Assembly (NCBI RefSeq): GCF_003287935.1
Contig: NZ_CP030287.1
Location: 1,054,001 to 1,118,000 of the forward strand
From: Streptomyces sp. ICC1
Lineage (GTDB): Bacteria; Actinomycetota; Actinomycetes; Streptomycetales; Streptomycetaceae
Length of the DNA stretch: 64,000 bases
Direction: 5' to 3'
Position numbers and translations under genes: made by a program. Below the pieces are notes generated by a model. It was not told the origin of the DNA. It made no database searches and worked only from the letters and a program-made list of their open reading frames with translations. Positions within the stretch are counted from its first letter, which is position 1, and each line of letters opens with the position of its first letter. Positions 28,129 to 37,763 of this stretch are shown one piece after another.

Positions 28129-29123
28129 CGGGTGCTCCCCTCGGGGGCCGGGACCGGGGGTTGCGGGGCGGCCATGGCGACGAGGACCTCGCGCGGCGGC
28201 TCGAACGGCTCCCTGCTGTGGGCGGTGCGGATGTTGTCGATGAGCATCAGGTCGCCCGACCGCCACGGCTCGCGGATGGTGTGCTCGGCGTAGACCGTGT
28301 TGATCAGCTGGACCACGTCCTCGCCGATCGGGTCGCCGTTTCCGAAGCGGGTGTTGAACGGCAGGGCTTCGGGGCCGTAGACGTCGACGAGGTACTCCCG
28401 TACCTCGGGCGCCAGCGTCCACTCGTTGAGGAAGGCGACCTGGTTGAACCAGCAGCGCCGGCCGGTGGCCGGATGGCGCACCACGGCGGGGCGGCGCTGG
28501 CGGGTGCGCAAGCTGCCGTCGTCCTGCCAGGCGAACTCGATGGCGTTGGCGCGGCAGTACTCCTCGACGCCCGCCCGGTCGTCGGCGGCGAACGCCTCGG
28601 TCCAGGATGCGCCGATGTCGTCGTTGTAGGTGCGCGTGAGCAGCCAGCCTTCCTCTTCGAACCGCTGGACGAGCTCCGGCGGCAGTGCGTCCAGGACGGC
28701 GGCGGAATCCGCGAGGGCGGTGGCCCCGCCCGTGGTGGGCGCCGTCAGGCAGGCCAGCAGCAGTAGACCGGGAGGACTGTGGGCGTAGCTGAGCTCGTGG
28801 TGCATGCACATGGGCTGGTTGGCGGGCCACGCCGTGGAGGAGTACACGCCCGGGGCGTAGGTCTGACGGGGGGCGAAGGCCTCGGTGTCGGTCATCAGGG
28901 CGGGGGTCAATCGGCCGAAGACGGAGCCCACCTGCCCGGCGTCGCACAGGCCGAGCCCGCGGACGAGTACGGCGCCGTGTTCGGTGACGAGGCCGTGCAG
29001 GGTGTGGCGGTGTTCGGCTGCCCAGGCCGGCAGATCGGCCGGGGCGGGGGTGGGGACCGTCAGTATGGGGAAGGCTCCGCGCAGCGGACCTCGCAGGCGC
29101 CGGCCAGGGGGAGCACGATCCAT
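28125..29123 (-). CDS. TauD/TfdA-family Fe(II)/2-oxoglutarate oxygenase, 5' end joined to an iolB remnant
   Basis: A dioxygenase of the TauD/SyrP type: HGAVLVRGL near the start, the first iron ligands in MHHELSY (HxE type), FNQVAFLNEW, and the distal His in DNIRTAHSREPF. Family-like sequence begins around base 29065. No good start is there: the first in-frame ATG upstream (29123) lies inside the iolB remnant and adds about 18 residues read out of frame from iolB, giving about 332 residues. The original start may have been lost at the junction, with translation now depending on coupling to the iolB stump, whose stop is at 29060. It pairs with the SbnB-like gene by an ATGA overlap. Confidence 0.85.
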   Translation of the reverse strand: MDRAPPGRRLRGPLRGAFPILTVPTPAPADLPAWAAEHRHTLHGLVTEHGAVLVRGLGLCDAGQVGSVFGRLTPALMTDTEAFAPRQTYAPGVYSSTAWPANQPMCMHHELSYAHSPPGLLLLACLTAPTTGGATALADSAAVLDALPPELVQRFEEEGWLLTRTYNDDIGASWTEAFAADDRAGVEEYCRANAIEFAWQDDGSLRTRQRRPAVVRHPATGRRCWFNQVAFLNEWTLAPEVREYLVDVYGPEALPFNTRFGNGDPIGEDVVQLINTVYAEHTIREPWRSGDLMLIDNIRTAHSREPFEPPREVLVAMAAPQPPVPAPEGSTR

Positions 29124-29221
29124 TCCGCGTCCCCGCACGCGTGCGCGTACGCCTCCCCCGGCGCGAGGTCGAGCACGAGCAGCCTCGTCCACTCCATCGC
29201 GTGCGAAGCGGTCACCGGCAT
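29060..29221 (-). pseudogene. iolB: Truncated iolB (5-deoxy-glucuronate isomerase) remnant
   Basis: A 53-codon frame starting at an ATG at 29221 that overlaps the end of iolC by ten bases, as expected for an iolC-iolB pair. It reads RLLVLDLAPGEAYAHACGD then EWIVLPLAGACEVRC, which matches the N-terminal region of IolB (normally about 270-300 residues). It then passes straight into the TauD-like gene and stops. About 80 percent of the gene is missing. This marks a deletion or insertion breakpoint near base 29062. Confidence 0.78.
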
Positions 29222-30222
29222 GACGACAGCACCTCCTCCACTTCTCCCTCGAACGGCATCGCCGTCGAACAGGCCAGCCGCGAGGCCACGATCGCCCCGG
29301 CCGCGTTCGCGAAGCGGACCGTCCGCTCCAACTCCCATCCCGCGAGCAGTCCGTGGCACAGGGCGCCGCCGAAGGCGTCTCCGGCCCCGAGCCCGTTGAC
29401 GACCGTCACCGGCACCGGCGCGGCCTCCACCACCGTCCCGTCGCGGTGGACGGCGAGCACGCCCCGCGGGCCCCGTTTCACCACCGCCAGCTCCACCCCG
29501 GCCGCGAGCAGGGCCCGCGCGGCCGCGTACGGCTCGCTTTCGCCGGTGGCGATCGCGCACTCCTCGGCGTTGCCCACGGCCACCGTTGCGAGCCCGAGCG
29601 CCCGCCGGTACCACTCCCCCGGCTGCGCGTCCCCGCTCCCGGCCCCGTCACCGGACCCGGACCCGGACCCGGACCCGGCCCCGGCGGGCCACAGCATCGG
29701 CCGCCAGTCCAGGTCGAACACCGTGGTGCCGGCCTTCGCGCGCGCCTCCAGCGCGGCCAGCGTGGCCGTGCGGCTCGGCTCCGCGCTGAGCCCCGTACCG
29801 GTCATCCAGAACACGCGCGCCGCCCGGACCGCCTCCAGGTCCAGCTCCGCCGCGCCGATCTCCAGATCGGGGGCCTTCGGGTAGCGGTAGAAGTACAGCG
29901 GGAAATCGTCCGGCGGGAAGATCTCGCAGAAGGTCACCGGCGTCGGGTAGGCCGGCACCTCCCCCACCCAACGGTCGTCCACCCCGAACCCGCGCAGCTC
30001 CGCGCGGAGGTACGCCCCGAAGGGATCCGCACCGGTCCGGGTGATCACCGCCGTCCGCCGCCCCAGCCGGGCGGCCGCGACCGCCACGTTGGTGGGCGAA
30101 CCTCCCAGGAACTTCCCGAAGGTGTCCGCCTCCCCCAGCGGTACGCCCGTCTTCAGCGGGTAGAGATCCACCCCGATCCGTCCCATCGTGATCAGGTCGA
30201 AAGCCGCCGCGTCCCCAGCCAT
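29212..30222 (-). CDS. iolC: 5-dehydro-2-deoxygluconokinase (IolC), PfkB family
   Basis: A 336-residue PfkB sugar kinase of the myo-inositol catabolic pathway. Markers are TMGRIGVDLYPL at the start, FLGGSPTNVAVAAARLG, FDLDWRPMLW and the catalytic VNGLGAGDAFGG. A Gly-Ser-Asp repeat (GSGSGSGSGDGAGSGD) encoded by a GGACCC tandem lies in the middle, between the DLDWRP segment and the next helix; it is unusual and probably a surface loop expansion. I start at the ATG at 30222, preceded by GGAAGGG. It is divergent from the iolE-like gene. The downstream iolB is a stump, so the pathway here is incomplete. Confidence 0.9.
   Translation of the reverse strand: MAGDAAAFDLITMGRIGVDLYPLKTGVPLGEADTFGKFLGGSPTNVAVAAARLGRRTAVITRTGADPFGAYLRAELRGFGVDDRWVGEVPAYPTPVTFCEIFPPDDFPLYFYRYPKAPDLEIGAAELDLEAVRAARVFWMTGTGLSAEPSRTATLAALEARAKAGTTVFDLDWRPMLWPAGAGSGSGSGSGDGAGSGDAQPGEWYRRALGLATVAVGNAEECAIATGESEPYAAARALLAAGVELAVVKRGPRGVLAVHRDGTVVEAAPVPVTVVNGLGAGDAFGGALCHGLLAGWELERTVRFANAAGAIVASRLACSTAMPFEGEVEEVLSSCR
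29653..29682. repeat. GGACCC hexanucleotide tandem inside iolC
   Basis: Four perfect copies of GGACCC (29653-29676), then a GGCCCC variant. On the coding strand it encodes the Gly-Ser stretch in the middle of IolC. Repeat number may vary between strains without shifting the frame. Confidence 0.8.
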
Positions 30223-30288
30223 CACCACACCCTTCCTGCCGACCGCACGCTCCCCGTTCCTCCGAGCCTCGCACTTTAAGGTGGCCGC

Positions 30289-31203
30289 ATGACGTCCTCA
30301 CCGCCCGCGTTGACCCGTATCCGCATCGGTTCGGCTCCGGATTCCTGGGGTGTCTGGTTCCCCGACGATCCCGCGCAGACCCCGTGGGAGCGGTTCCTCG
30401 ACGAGGTCTCCGACGCCGGGTACGAGTGGATCGAACTCGGGCCGTACGGCTACCTCCCGACCGATCCCGCCCGGCTCGCCGACGAGGTGGCCAAGCGCGG
30501 CCTGCGGGTTTCGGCCGGAACCGTCTTCACCGGACTCCATCACGGGCCCGCCGTGTGGGAGGACACCTGGGAGCACGTGTCGCGGATCGCGGAGCTCACC
30601 CGCGCCATGGGCGCGGCGCACCTCGTCGTGATCCCGTCCTTCTGGCGGGACGACAAGACCGGCGAGGTGCTGGAGGACCGCACGCTCACCCCCGCCGGCT
30701 GGCGTGAACTCACCACGCAGACGGAGCGGCTGGGGCGGCTTGTCCAGGACCGCTACGGGCTGAAGATCGTCGTCCACCCGCACGCCGACACGCACATCGA
30801 CACCCCCGGGAACGTGGCCCGCTTCCTCGACGCGACGGATCCGGAGCTGGTCTCCCTGTGCCTGGACACCGGGCACTACGCGTACTGCGGCGGCGACAGC
30901 GTCCAGGCCATCGAGGCCTTCGGGGAGCGGATCGGCTACCTCCACCTCAAGCAGGTGGATCCCCGGATCCTCGCCGAAGTCATCGCGGACGAGGTGCCCT
31001 TCGGGCCGGCCGTGGCCCGCGGGGTGATGTGCGAGCCGCCCGCCGGGGTGCCCGCGCTGGAGCCGGTGCTGGCGGCCGCCCAGCGGCTCGGCGTGGACCT
31101 GTTCGCGATCGTGGAGCAGGACATGTACCCGTGCCCGCCCGACCGCCCGCTGCCGATCGCCCGCCGCACCCGCGCCCATCTGCGCTCCTGCGGCGCCCGC
31201 TGA
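30289..31203 (+). CDS. Sugar phosphate isomerase/epimerase, IolE/IolI-like TIM barrel
   Basis: A 304-residue TIM-barrel protein of the AP-endonuclease-2/xylose-isomerase-like family. It contains SAPDSWGVW near the start, [49 protein letters not shown] and a late EQDMYP, which provide the metal-binding Glu, His and Asp residues. Members act as inosose dehydratase (IolE) or isomerase (IolI); next to iolC and an inositol-dehydrogenase-like gene, inosose processing is the likely role. The ATG at 30289 follows AAGGTGG. It is divergent from iolC. Confidence 0.85.
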   Translation: MTSSPPALTRIRIGSAPDSWGVWFPDDPAQTPWERFLDEVSDAGYEWIELGPYGYLPTDPARLADEVAKRGLRVSAGTVFTGLHHGPAVWEDTWEHVSRIAELTRAMGAAHLVVIPSFWRDDKTGEVLEDRTLTPAGWRELTTQTERLGRLVQDRYGLKIVVHPHADTHIDTPGNVARFLDATDPELVSLCLDTGHYAYCGGDSVQAIEAFGERIGYLHLKQVDPRILAEVIADEVPFGPAVARGVMCEPPAGVPALEPVLAAAQRLGVDLFAIVEQDMYPCPPDRPLPIARRTRAHLRSCGAR

Positions 31204-31258
31204 CCGAACCCCGCTGACCGAACCCGCGCCGACCAGATCCCCCACGGAGGAACACGAC

Positions 31259-32272
31259 ATGACCAGCACGCTCGGCATCGCCGTCATCGGCACCGGGAAG
31301 ATGGGGTCCGACCACGTCCGCCGCTTCGGACGGACGGTGGGCGGGGCCCGGGTGGTGGCCGTGGCCGACCCCGACGGGGACCGGGTCAAGGAGGTCGCGG
31401 CCGGGCTGGAGGGGGCGGGCGCGCACACCGATCCGGCGGCCGCGATAGCCGCGCCTGGGGTGGACGCCGTACTGATCGCCTCGCCCGGGCCCGCCCACGA
31501 GGAAGCGATCCTGCACGCGCTGGAACGGCAGTTGCCGGTGCTCTGCGAGAAGCCGCTGACCCCGGATCCGGCGGGCGCCCTGCGGATCATGGAGGCCGAG
31601 GCGCGGCTGGGCCGCCGGCTCGTCCAGGTCGGCTTCATGCGGCGCTACGACGCCGAGTACGCGCGGCTCAAGGAGCTGCTCGACGCGGGCGGCATCGGGC
31701 GGCCGCTCTTCCTGCACTGCCGGCACCGCAACGCCGCCTCACCGTCCTTCTTCACGAGCGACATGCTGATCAGCGACTCGGTCGTGCACGAGGTGGACGC
31801 GGCCCGCTGGCTGCTCGGGCAGGAGATCACCGCCGTGACCGTGCTCTCCCCGACGCCCACCTCCGCCGCCCCCGAGGGGCTGCGCGATCCGCGCCTCGTC
31901 CTCATGGAGACCTCGGGCGGCGCCGTCGTGGACGTGGAGATCTTCGTCAACTGCGGTTTCGGCTACCAGGTGCAGTGCGAGGCGGTCGGTGAGTCCGGCA
32001 GTGCCCGGATCGGCGACGGCCACGCGATGATCGTCCAGGCGGCGGGCCGGTGGGGCGGGGAGATCGACCAGGACTTCACGGTGCGGTTCTCCGACGCCTA
32101 CGACCGCCAGCTCAGGCACTGGGTGACCGCGGCCGCGCGGGGCCGGGTGGACGGCCCCGACGCGTGGGACGGTTACGCGGCGGCGGCCGTCTCCGAGGCG
32201 GGCCTGGCCGCGGCGCGCAGCGGCGTACGGACCCTCGTGGAGCAGGTGGAGCGCCCGGCCCTCTACCGCTGA
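31259..32272 (+). CDS. Gfo/Idh/MocA-family dehydrogenase, probable inositol 2-dehydrogenase
   Basis: A 337-residue NAD(P)-dependent oxidoreductase with the N-terminal nucleotide site [15 protein letters not shown], the family's CEKPLTPDP motif and the substrate-region [12 protein letters not shown]. Its place after an IolE-like gene suggests oxidation of myo-inositol or a related cyclitol to an inosose. GGAGG lies ahead of the ATG, and a 55-base gap separates it from the upstream gene, so the two are co-transcribed. The exact substrate cannot be read from sequence. Confidence 0.87.
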   Translation: MTSTLGIAVIGTGKMGSDHVRRFGRTVGGARVVAVADPDGDRVKEVAAGLEGAGAHTDPAAAIAAPGVDAVLIASPGPAHEEAILHALERQLPVLCEKPLTPDPAGALRIMEAEARLGRRLVQVGFMRRYDAEYARLKELLDAGGIGRPLFLHCRHRNAASPSFFTSDMLISDSVVHEVDAARWLLGQEITAVTVLSPTPTSAAPEGLRDPRLVLMETSGGAVVDVEIFVNCGFGYQVQCEAVGESGSARIGDGHAMIVQAAGRWGGEIDQDFTVRFSDAYDRQLRHWVTAAARGRVDGPDAWDGYAAAAVSEAGLAAARSGVRTLVEQVERPALYR

Positions 32273-32512
32273 GCCGCACGCGCCGCGTGTGCCGCATGTG
32301 CCTTGTGTGCCGTGCGTGTCACAGGGATCCCCCTTCTGTCACGCATGTCCCCATTACGCGGGTTTTCCGTCACAGCCGGTCGACAGGCCCTCCCCTGCCC
32401 TCACCGTGCGTCGTTCTCCGGGCACAACCTGAGTGATCGTCAGTGTCCACGCGCCGGCTCCCCCGACGGCCTCCCGGCCGGCCCCCGCGGCGTGGACAAG
32501 GAGGTGTCGAGG

Positions 32513-32713
32513 ATGAGCGACCGACAGCTGTGGTCGTACAAGGAGATCGCCGCCCACATCCGGGTACAGCCGGACACCGTGCGCTCCTACCGCAAGCACG
32601 GGCTGCTGCCGCCGCCCGACCATGTGGAGGGCGGCAAGCCCTACTGGTACGCCGACACCATCCGGACCTGGGTGGCCCGTCGGCCCGGCAACCGGGGACG
32701 CCGCGAGGACTGA
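32513..32713 (+). CDS. Small MerR/AlpA-type helix-turn-helix protein
   Basis: A 66-residue protein made almost entirely of one winged helix-turn-helix: WSYKEIAAHIRVQPDTVRSY then RKHGLLPPPDHVEGGKPYW and TIRTWVARRPG. This is the layout of AlpA/excisionase-like DNA-binding proteins. An AAGGAGG site lies eight bases before the ATG at 32513. No phage or integrase genes are nearby, so it is probably a small chromosomal regulator; its target is unknown. The 240 bases upstream hold only short GTGTGCCG-like repeats. Confidence 0.8.
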   Translation: MSDRQLWSYKEIAAHIRVQPDTVRSYRKHGLLPPPDHVEGGKPYWYADTIRTWVARRPGNRGRRED

Positions 32714-32797
32714 CCCCGGCGTTCGCGGGCCACGGACGGGACCCTCCCGGGCCCCGTCCGCACAGGCTCCGTGCGGCCCGCAGCCCGCAGCCGGCGG

Positions 32798-35044
32798 CTA
32801 GTGGCTGGCCGCGGGTATCCGCTCCGGCTCCTCGGCCTCCGGTGCGCGCACGGCGGGCTCCCCCTCGCTCAGCCCGAACCGCTCGTGCGCCCTGCGCAGC
32901 GGGGCCGGCGCCCACCAGGTGGCCTTCCCGGTCAGCTTCATGACCGCCGGGACCAGCAGGCTCCGGACGACCATCGCGTCCATGAGCACGGCCAGCGCGA
33001 TCCCCAGGCCCAGCATCTTGGTGTTGGTCACCCGCGAGCTGCCGATGGCGACCATCACCACCGCCAGGATCACGGCCGCCGCGGTGATCAGTCCGCCCGT
33101 GCGGGCCAGTCCGGCGCGCACCGAGCCCTCGTGGTCTCCGGTCCGGTCGTACTCCTCCTTGATCCGGGATATGAGGAACACCCCGTAGTCCATGGAGAGT
33201 CCGAAGGCGATGCAGAACATCAGCACGGGAAGTGTGGTCTCGATGTCTCCCGTGGAGGTGAAGGCGAGCGGTCCGGAGAGGTGCCCCTCCTGGAAGACCC
33301 ACACCACGGCCCCGAACATCGCCGTCAGGCTCAGCGCGTTGAGCAGGACCGCCTGGAGCGGTATCAGCAGGCTGCCGGTGAGCAGGAAGACCAGGAGCAG
33401 CGTCGCCGCCACCACGAGGGCCAGGGCCAGGGGCAGTTCATCGGCGATGGCCTTGCGGGCATCGACGAGCACGGCCGCCTGTCCGGTCACGGCGGTCTCG
33501 AAGGGCGCCTCCACCTTCCTCACTTGGCCGACCAGGTCCTGGGCCTCCTGCCCCACGGCCTCGCCCTCGGTGAGCACCGAGAAGTAGGCGTACGCGCCGC
33601 CGGAGGGCGAGCTCACGGGCCCGTCCACCCGGACCACTCCGGGCAGGGCTCCGACCTCCCGCATGTAGCCGTCGAGCGCGGGACCGGACGCACCCTCGGC
33701 CAGTACGGTCAGAGCGCCTCCGGGGGCGCCCGCGAAGCCCTCGCGGATCTGCTGCTGCACCACATGCGATTCGGCGGTCTTCGGCAGCTGCCGGTCGTCC
33801 ACGGTGCCGAACTTCACCCCGAGGAACGGCAGCCCTAGGAGCAGCAGTCCGGCCGTGGTGGCCACCGCGAACAGCGGGGCCCTGCGCATCACCAGGGCCG
33901 TCAGCCGGGCCCATCCCCGCCCGCCCTCGGCCGGGGAAGCGGGTCCCCGGGCCGGCCGGCCGCGCTGCCACAGCCGCCGCAGGTCCAGGGAGTTGACCCG
34001 GTCCCCGAGCAGCACCAGCGCGGCGGGGAGCAGGATGAGCGCGGCCGCCGCGGCGAGCAGGACCACCGCGACCCCGGCGTAGGCGAAGGAGCGCAGGAAG
34101 TACATCGGGAAGAAGAGCATGGCCGACAGGGAGACGGCGACGGTCAGCGCCGAGAACAGCACCGTGCGCCCGGCGGTGCGCAGGGTGACCCCGACGGCGG
34201 CCACCGGGTCGCGCCCGGCGGCCAGCTCCTCGCGGAACCTGCGGACGATGAACAGGGCGTAGTCGACGGCGAGTCCGAGCCCGAGCGCGGTGGTGAGGTT
34301 CTGCGCGAAGACCGAGACGTCGGTGAGCTCGGTGAGGCCGCGCAGCACGGCATTGGTGCCGATGATGGCCACGATGCCGACGCCGAGGGGCAGCAGGGCT
34401 GCGATGGCACTGCCGAAGACGAGGACGAGCAGGACGAGCGTCACCGGCAGGGCGATCAGCTCGGCGCGCAGCAGGTCCTCCTGGATGGTGGTCGTCACCT
34501 CGCGCTGGACGGCGGCCGGTCCGCCGAGGGAGACCTTCACGGGGCCGTGCTCGCCCCGGTAGTGCGGGGCGATCCGGTCGAGCACGGCGTTGACGGCCTT
34601 GTCGTCACCGGGCACCCGGGCGACGACGAGCGCCTGCCTGCCATCCGTGGAGCGCAGGGCGGGCAGCCGCGTCTGCCAGTACGAGCCGACGCCGATCACT
34701 CCCTGCTCGGCGGCGAGTTCCGTGGCGAGCCGCTGTGCCTCGGCGACGACGGCGGGGTCGTCCACCCCGGCCGGCCCCACCTCGGCCCCCGCGTCGACGA
34801 GGAGCAGCAGATTGGACTGGGACCCCGGGAACTCGCGCTCCAGGGCCTCGGTGGCGTAGGTGGACCGCGCTCCGGGGTCCTCCCAGCCTCCGCTGCCCAG
34901 GCGGTCGGCGACTCCGCCGCCCGCGAAGACGGCCAGTGCCGTGACCACCAGGGCGAGGAGCAGCGAGAGCCTCGGCCGTGCGGTGACGAACCGGGTCCAC
35001 CGGCCGCCCTCCACGGGCGACGGCGGTTTTTTGACTTCGGACAT
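32798..35044 (-). CDS. MMPL/RND-family exporter
   Basis: A 748-residue RND-type membrane protein of the MMPL family with two similar halves. Each half has one helix, a large extracytoplasmic loop and a block of about five helices, with GLAVDYALFIVRRFREE in the first half and FGLSMDYGVFLISRIKEEYD in the second; these Asp-Tyr pairs are the proton-relay positions. Such proteins export lipids, pigments or antibiotics. It is divergent from a TetR regulator across 131 bases holding a 24-base inverted repeat, so it is probably induced when that regulator binds a ligand. Confidence 0.93.
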   Translation of the reverse strand: MSEVKKPPSPVEGGRWTRFVTARPRLSLLLALVVTALAVFAGGGVADRLGSGGWEDPGARSTYATEALEREFPGSQSNLLLLVDAGAEVGPAGVDDPAVVAEAQRLATELAAEQGVIGVGSYWQTRLPALRSTDGRQALVVARVPGDDKAVNAVLDRIAPHYRGEHGPVKVSLGGPAAVQREVTTTIQEDLLRAELIALPVTLVLLVLVFGSAIAALLPLGVGIVAIIGTNAVLRGLTELTDVSVFAQNLTTALGLGLAVDYALFIVRRFREELAAGRDPVAAVGVTLRTAGRTVLFSALTVAVSLSAMLFFPMYFLRSFAYAGVAVVLLAAAAALILLPAALVLLGDRVNSLDLRRLWQRGRPARGPASPAEGGRGWARLTALVMRRAPLFAVATTAGLLLLGLPFLGVKFGTVDDRQLPKTAESHVVQQQIREGFAGAPGGALTVLAEGASGPALDGYMREVGALPGVVRVDGPVSSPSGGAYAYFSVLTEGEAVGQEAQDLVGQVRKVEAPFETAVTGQAAVLVDARKAIADELPLALALVVAATLLLVFLLTGSLLIPLQAVLLNALSLTAMFGAVVWVFQEGHLSGPLAFTSTGDIETTLPVLMFCIAFGLSMDYGVFLISRIKEEYDRTGDHEGSVRAGLARTGGLITAAAVILAVVMVAIGSSRVTNTKMLGLGIALAVLMDAMVVRSLLVPAVMKLTGKATWWAPAPLRRAHERFGLSEGEPAVRAPEAEEPERIPAASH

Positions 35045-35086
35045 GTCTCGGTGTCCCCTTCACCGTGGTTGCCAGGCCACTTAGAC

Positions 35087-35147
35087 TGGCAAACACGAGC
35101 AGTCGCTCGCGTTACCCAAGAATGCGAGCGACCTCTCGTGTTTGTCA
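35087..35147. promoter_or_regulatory. TetR-type operator between the exporter and its regulator
   Basis: A 24-base inverted repeat with arms 35087-35110 and 35124-35147 that match at about 21 of 24 positions, separated by 13 bases. Each arm is itself composed of AAACACGAG and TCGCTCGC blocks. It occupies most of the gap between the divergent starts at 35044 and 35176, which fits binding of two TetR dimers that repress both genes. Confidence 0.85.
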
Positions 35148-35175
35148 ATCACCCACGGGAAGCAAGGGATTGGAC

Positions 35176-35875
35176 ATGCGGGAGAGCTCTCGGACCACGA
35201 GCGCGGACAAAGCGGGTGAATCGGTTCCGGAAGGGGCTGCCGCCGAACCCGCGCCGCGCCGCCGCCAGGCCCGCGGAGAGCGCCGGATCGCCCAGCTCCT
35301 GGCGGCCGCCGCCGGGGTGTTCTGCCGTACCGGCTACGCCGCCGCCAGCACCAACGCGATCGCGCGCGAGGCCGGCGTGTCCCCGGGCACGCTCTACCAG
35401 TTCTTCCCGAACAAGGAGGCGATCGCCGTCGAGCTGGGCGGCCAGCTGCTCCAGCGCGCCCACGAGGCGCACGGCCAGGCCTTCCTCCCCGAGAACCTGG
35501 ACCGGCCGCTGCCCGAGCTGCTCGACGCGGTCCTGGACCCGGTCATCGCCTTCAACTGCGAGAACCCGGCCTTCTGGGCGCTCATGCACGGCTCCGGCGT
35601 CCCCGGGATCGCCCAGGAGCACGACGAGCTGCACACCGGGATGCTGACCCGCGTCGAGGAGGTGCTGCGGGCCTGCGTCACACCCGCCGCGGCCGGGGCC
35701 CCCGCCGGTCCGGCCACCCCGGCCGGTCACCCCGCCGACCTCACCCACGTCGCCCACATGGTGCTCGGCATCGTCAAGACTGCGCTCGAGCTGATCCTGG
35801 CCAGCGAGGGCGACGAGCGGGCCGCGTACGTCGCGGAGCTGAAGACCGTCCTGCTCCGCTACCTGGACCCGGTGA

Positions 35876-35898
<23 letters not shown>
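35176..35898 (+). CDS. TetR-family transcriptional repressor
   Basis: A 240-residue regulator with the TetR helix-turn-helix at about 35-85 (IAREAGVSPGTLYQFFPNKEAI). The C-terminal ligand domain has an Ala/Pro/Gly-rich insertion about two thirds of the way along. It probably controls the divergent MMPL exporter and itself through the inverted repeat at 35087-35147. I start at the ATG at 35176 because an earlier in-frame start would place coding sequence across the operator. Its last 23 bases overlap the 3' end of the convergent antiporter gene. Confidence 0.92.
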
Positions 35899-37192
<1,294 letters not shown>

Positions 37193-37275
37193 TTACATAC
37201 GGTTCACCCGGATTGTCCACTCCACAGCCCCGCGCGCGAGGGTCTCGGCAAAAGATCCCCGGGGTGCTCGCTTCG

Positions 37276-37292
37276 ATACCCCCTAGGGGTAT
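37276..37292. promoter_or_regulatory. CsoR-type copper operator
   Basis: ATACCCCCTAGGGGTAT is a perfect palindrome (one central base) of the kind bound by CsoR copper-sensing repressors in actinobacteria. It lies 80 bases upstream of copZ, so copper should relieve repression of copZ-copA. No csoR gene is in the window. Confidence 0.9.
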
Positions 37293-37371
37293 AGTCTTCG
37301 AGAGTCGGGAGGACGGTGGAACGATCCGCCGCCTTCCGGCGCCCGGAAACGCCCTTGAAGAGGAGAACGAC

Positions 37372-37605
37372 ATGAGCGCCGACACGGACACCCAGACCAC
37401 CGCCGTCTACCGGGTGACGGGCATGACCTGCGGGCACTGCGAGGGCGCGGTGACCACCGAGCTCTCCGCCCTGGCGGGCGTCAGCTCGGTCAAGGCCGTC
37501 GCGGCCACCGGCGAGGTCACCGTGGTCTCGGCCGCCCCGCTGGCCGAGGCCGATGTGCGCGCCGCCGTGGACGAGGCCGGGTACGAGCTCGCCGACCAGG
37601 CCTGA
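37372..37605 (+). CDS. copZ: Copper chaperone, heavy-metal-associated domain (CopZ)
   Basis: A 77-residue protein that is a single HMA domain with the metal site GMTCGHC at about residues 17-23. It carries Cu(I) to the exporter encoded just downstream. AGGAG lies upstream of the ATG at 37372, and the CsoR-type palindrome sits in its promoter. A 158-base gap with a 13-base tandem repeat separates it from copA. Confidence 0.93.
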   Translation: MSADTDTQTTAVYRVTGMTCGHCEGAVTTELSALAGVSSVKAVAATGEVTVVSAAPLAEADVRAAVDEAGYELADQA

Positions 37606-37620
37606 GCACCTTCCCCCTCG

Positions 37621-37687
37621 GCACGCCCCTCGGGCACGCCCCTCGGGCACGTCCCCTTGCCACGCCCCTTCGGCACGCATCTCTTCG
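37621..37687. repeat. 13-base tandem repeat between copZ and copA
   Basis: Two perfect copies of GCACGCCCCTCGG (37621-37646) followed by about three diverged copies up to 37687. It lies in the copZ-copA gap and has no coding content; it might influence the relative expression of the two genes. Confidence 0.75.
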
Positions 37688-37763
37688 GCACAGCCCCGCC
37701 GGGCCGTACCGGCCAGCTCATACTGGTTCCGTACGGCCCGGCCCACCCCCTGGAGCCCGGATC

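Noticed and set aside
27067..29123. Staphyloferrin B-type or diaminopropionate siderophore locus, suggested by the SbnB-like gene
   Set aside because: No SbnA, no NIS synthetases and no iron box nearby.
32513..32713. Excisionase of an integrated element
   Set aside because: No integrase, attachment-site repeats or phage/plasmid genes nearby; more likely a small chromosomal HTH protein.
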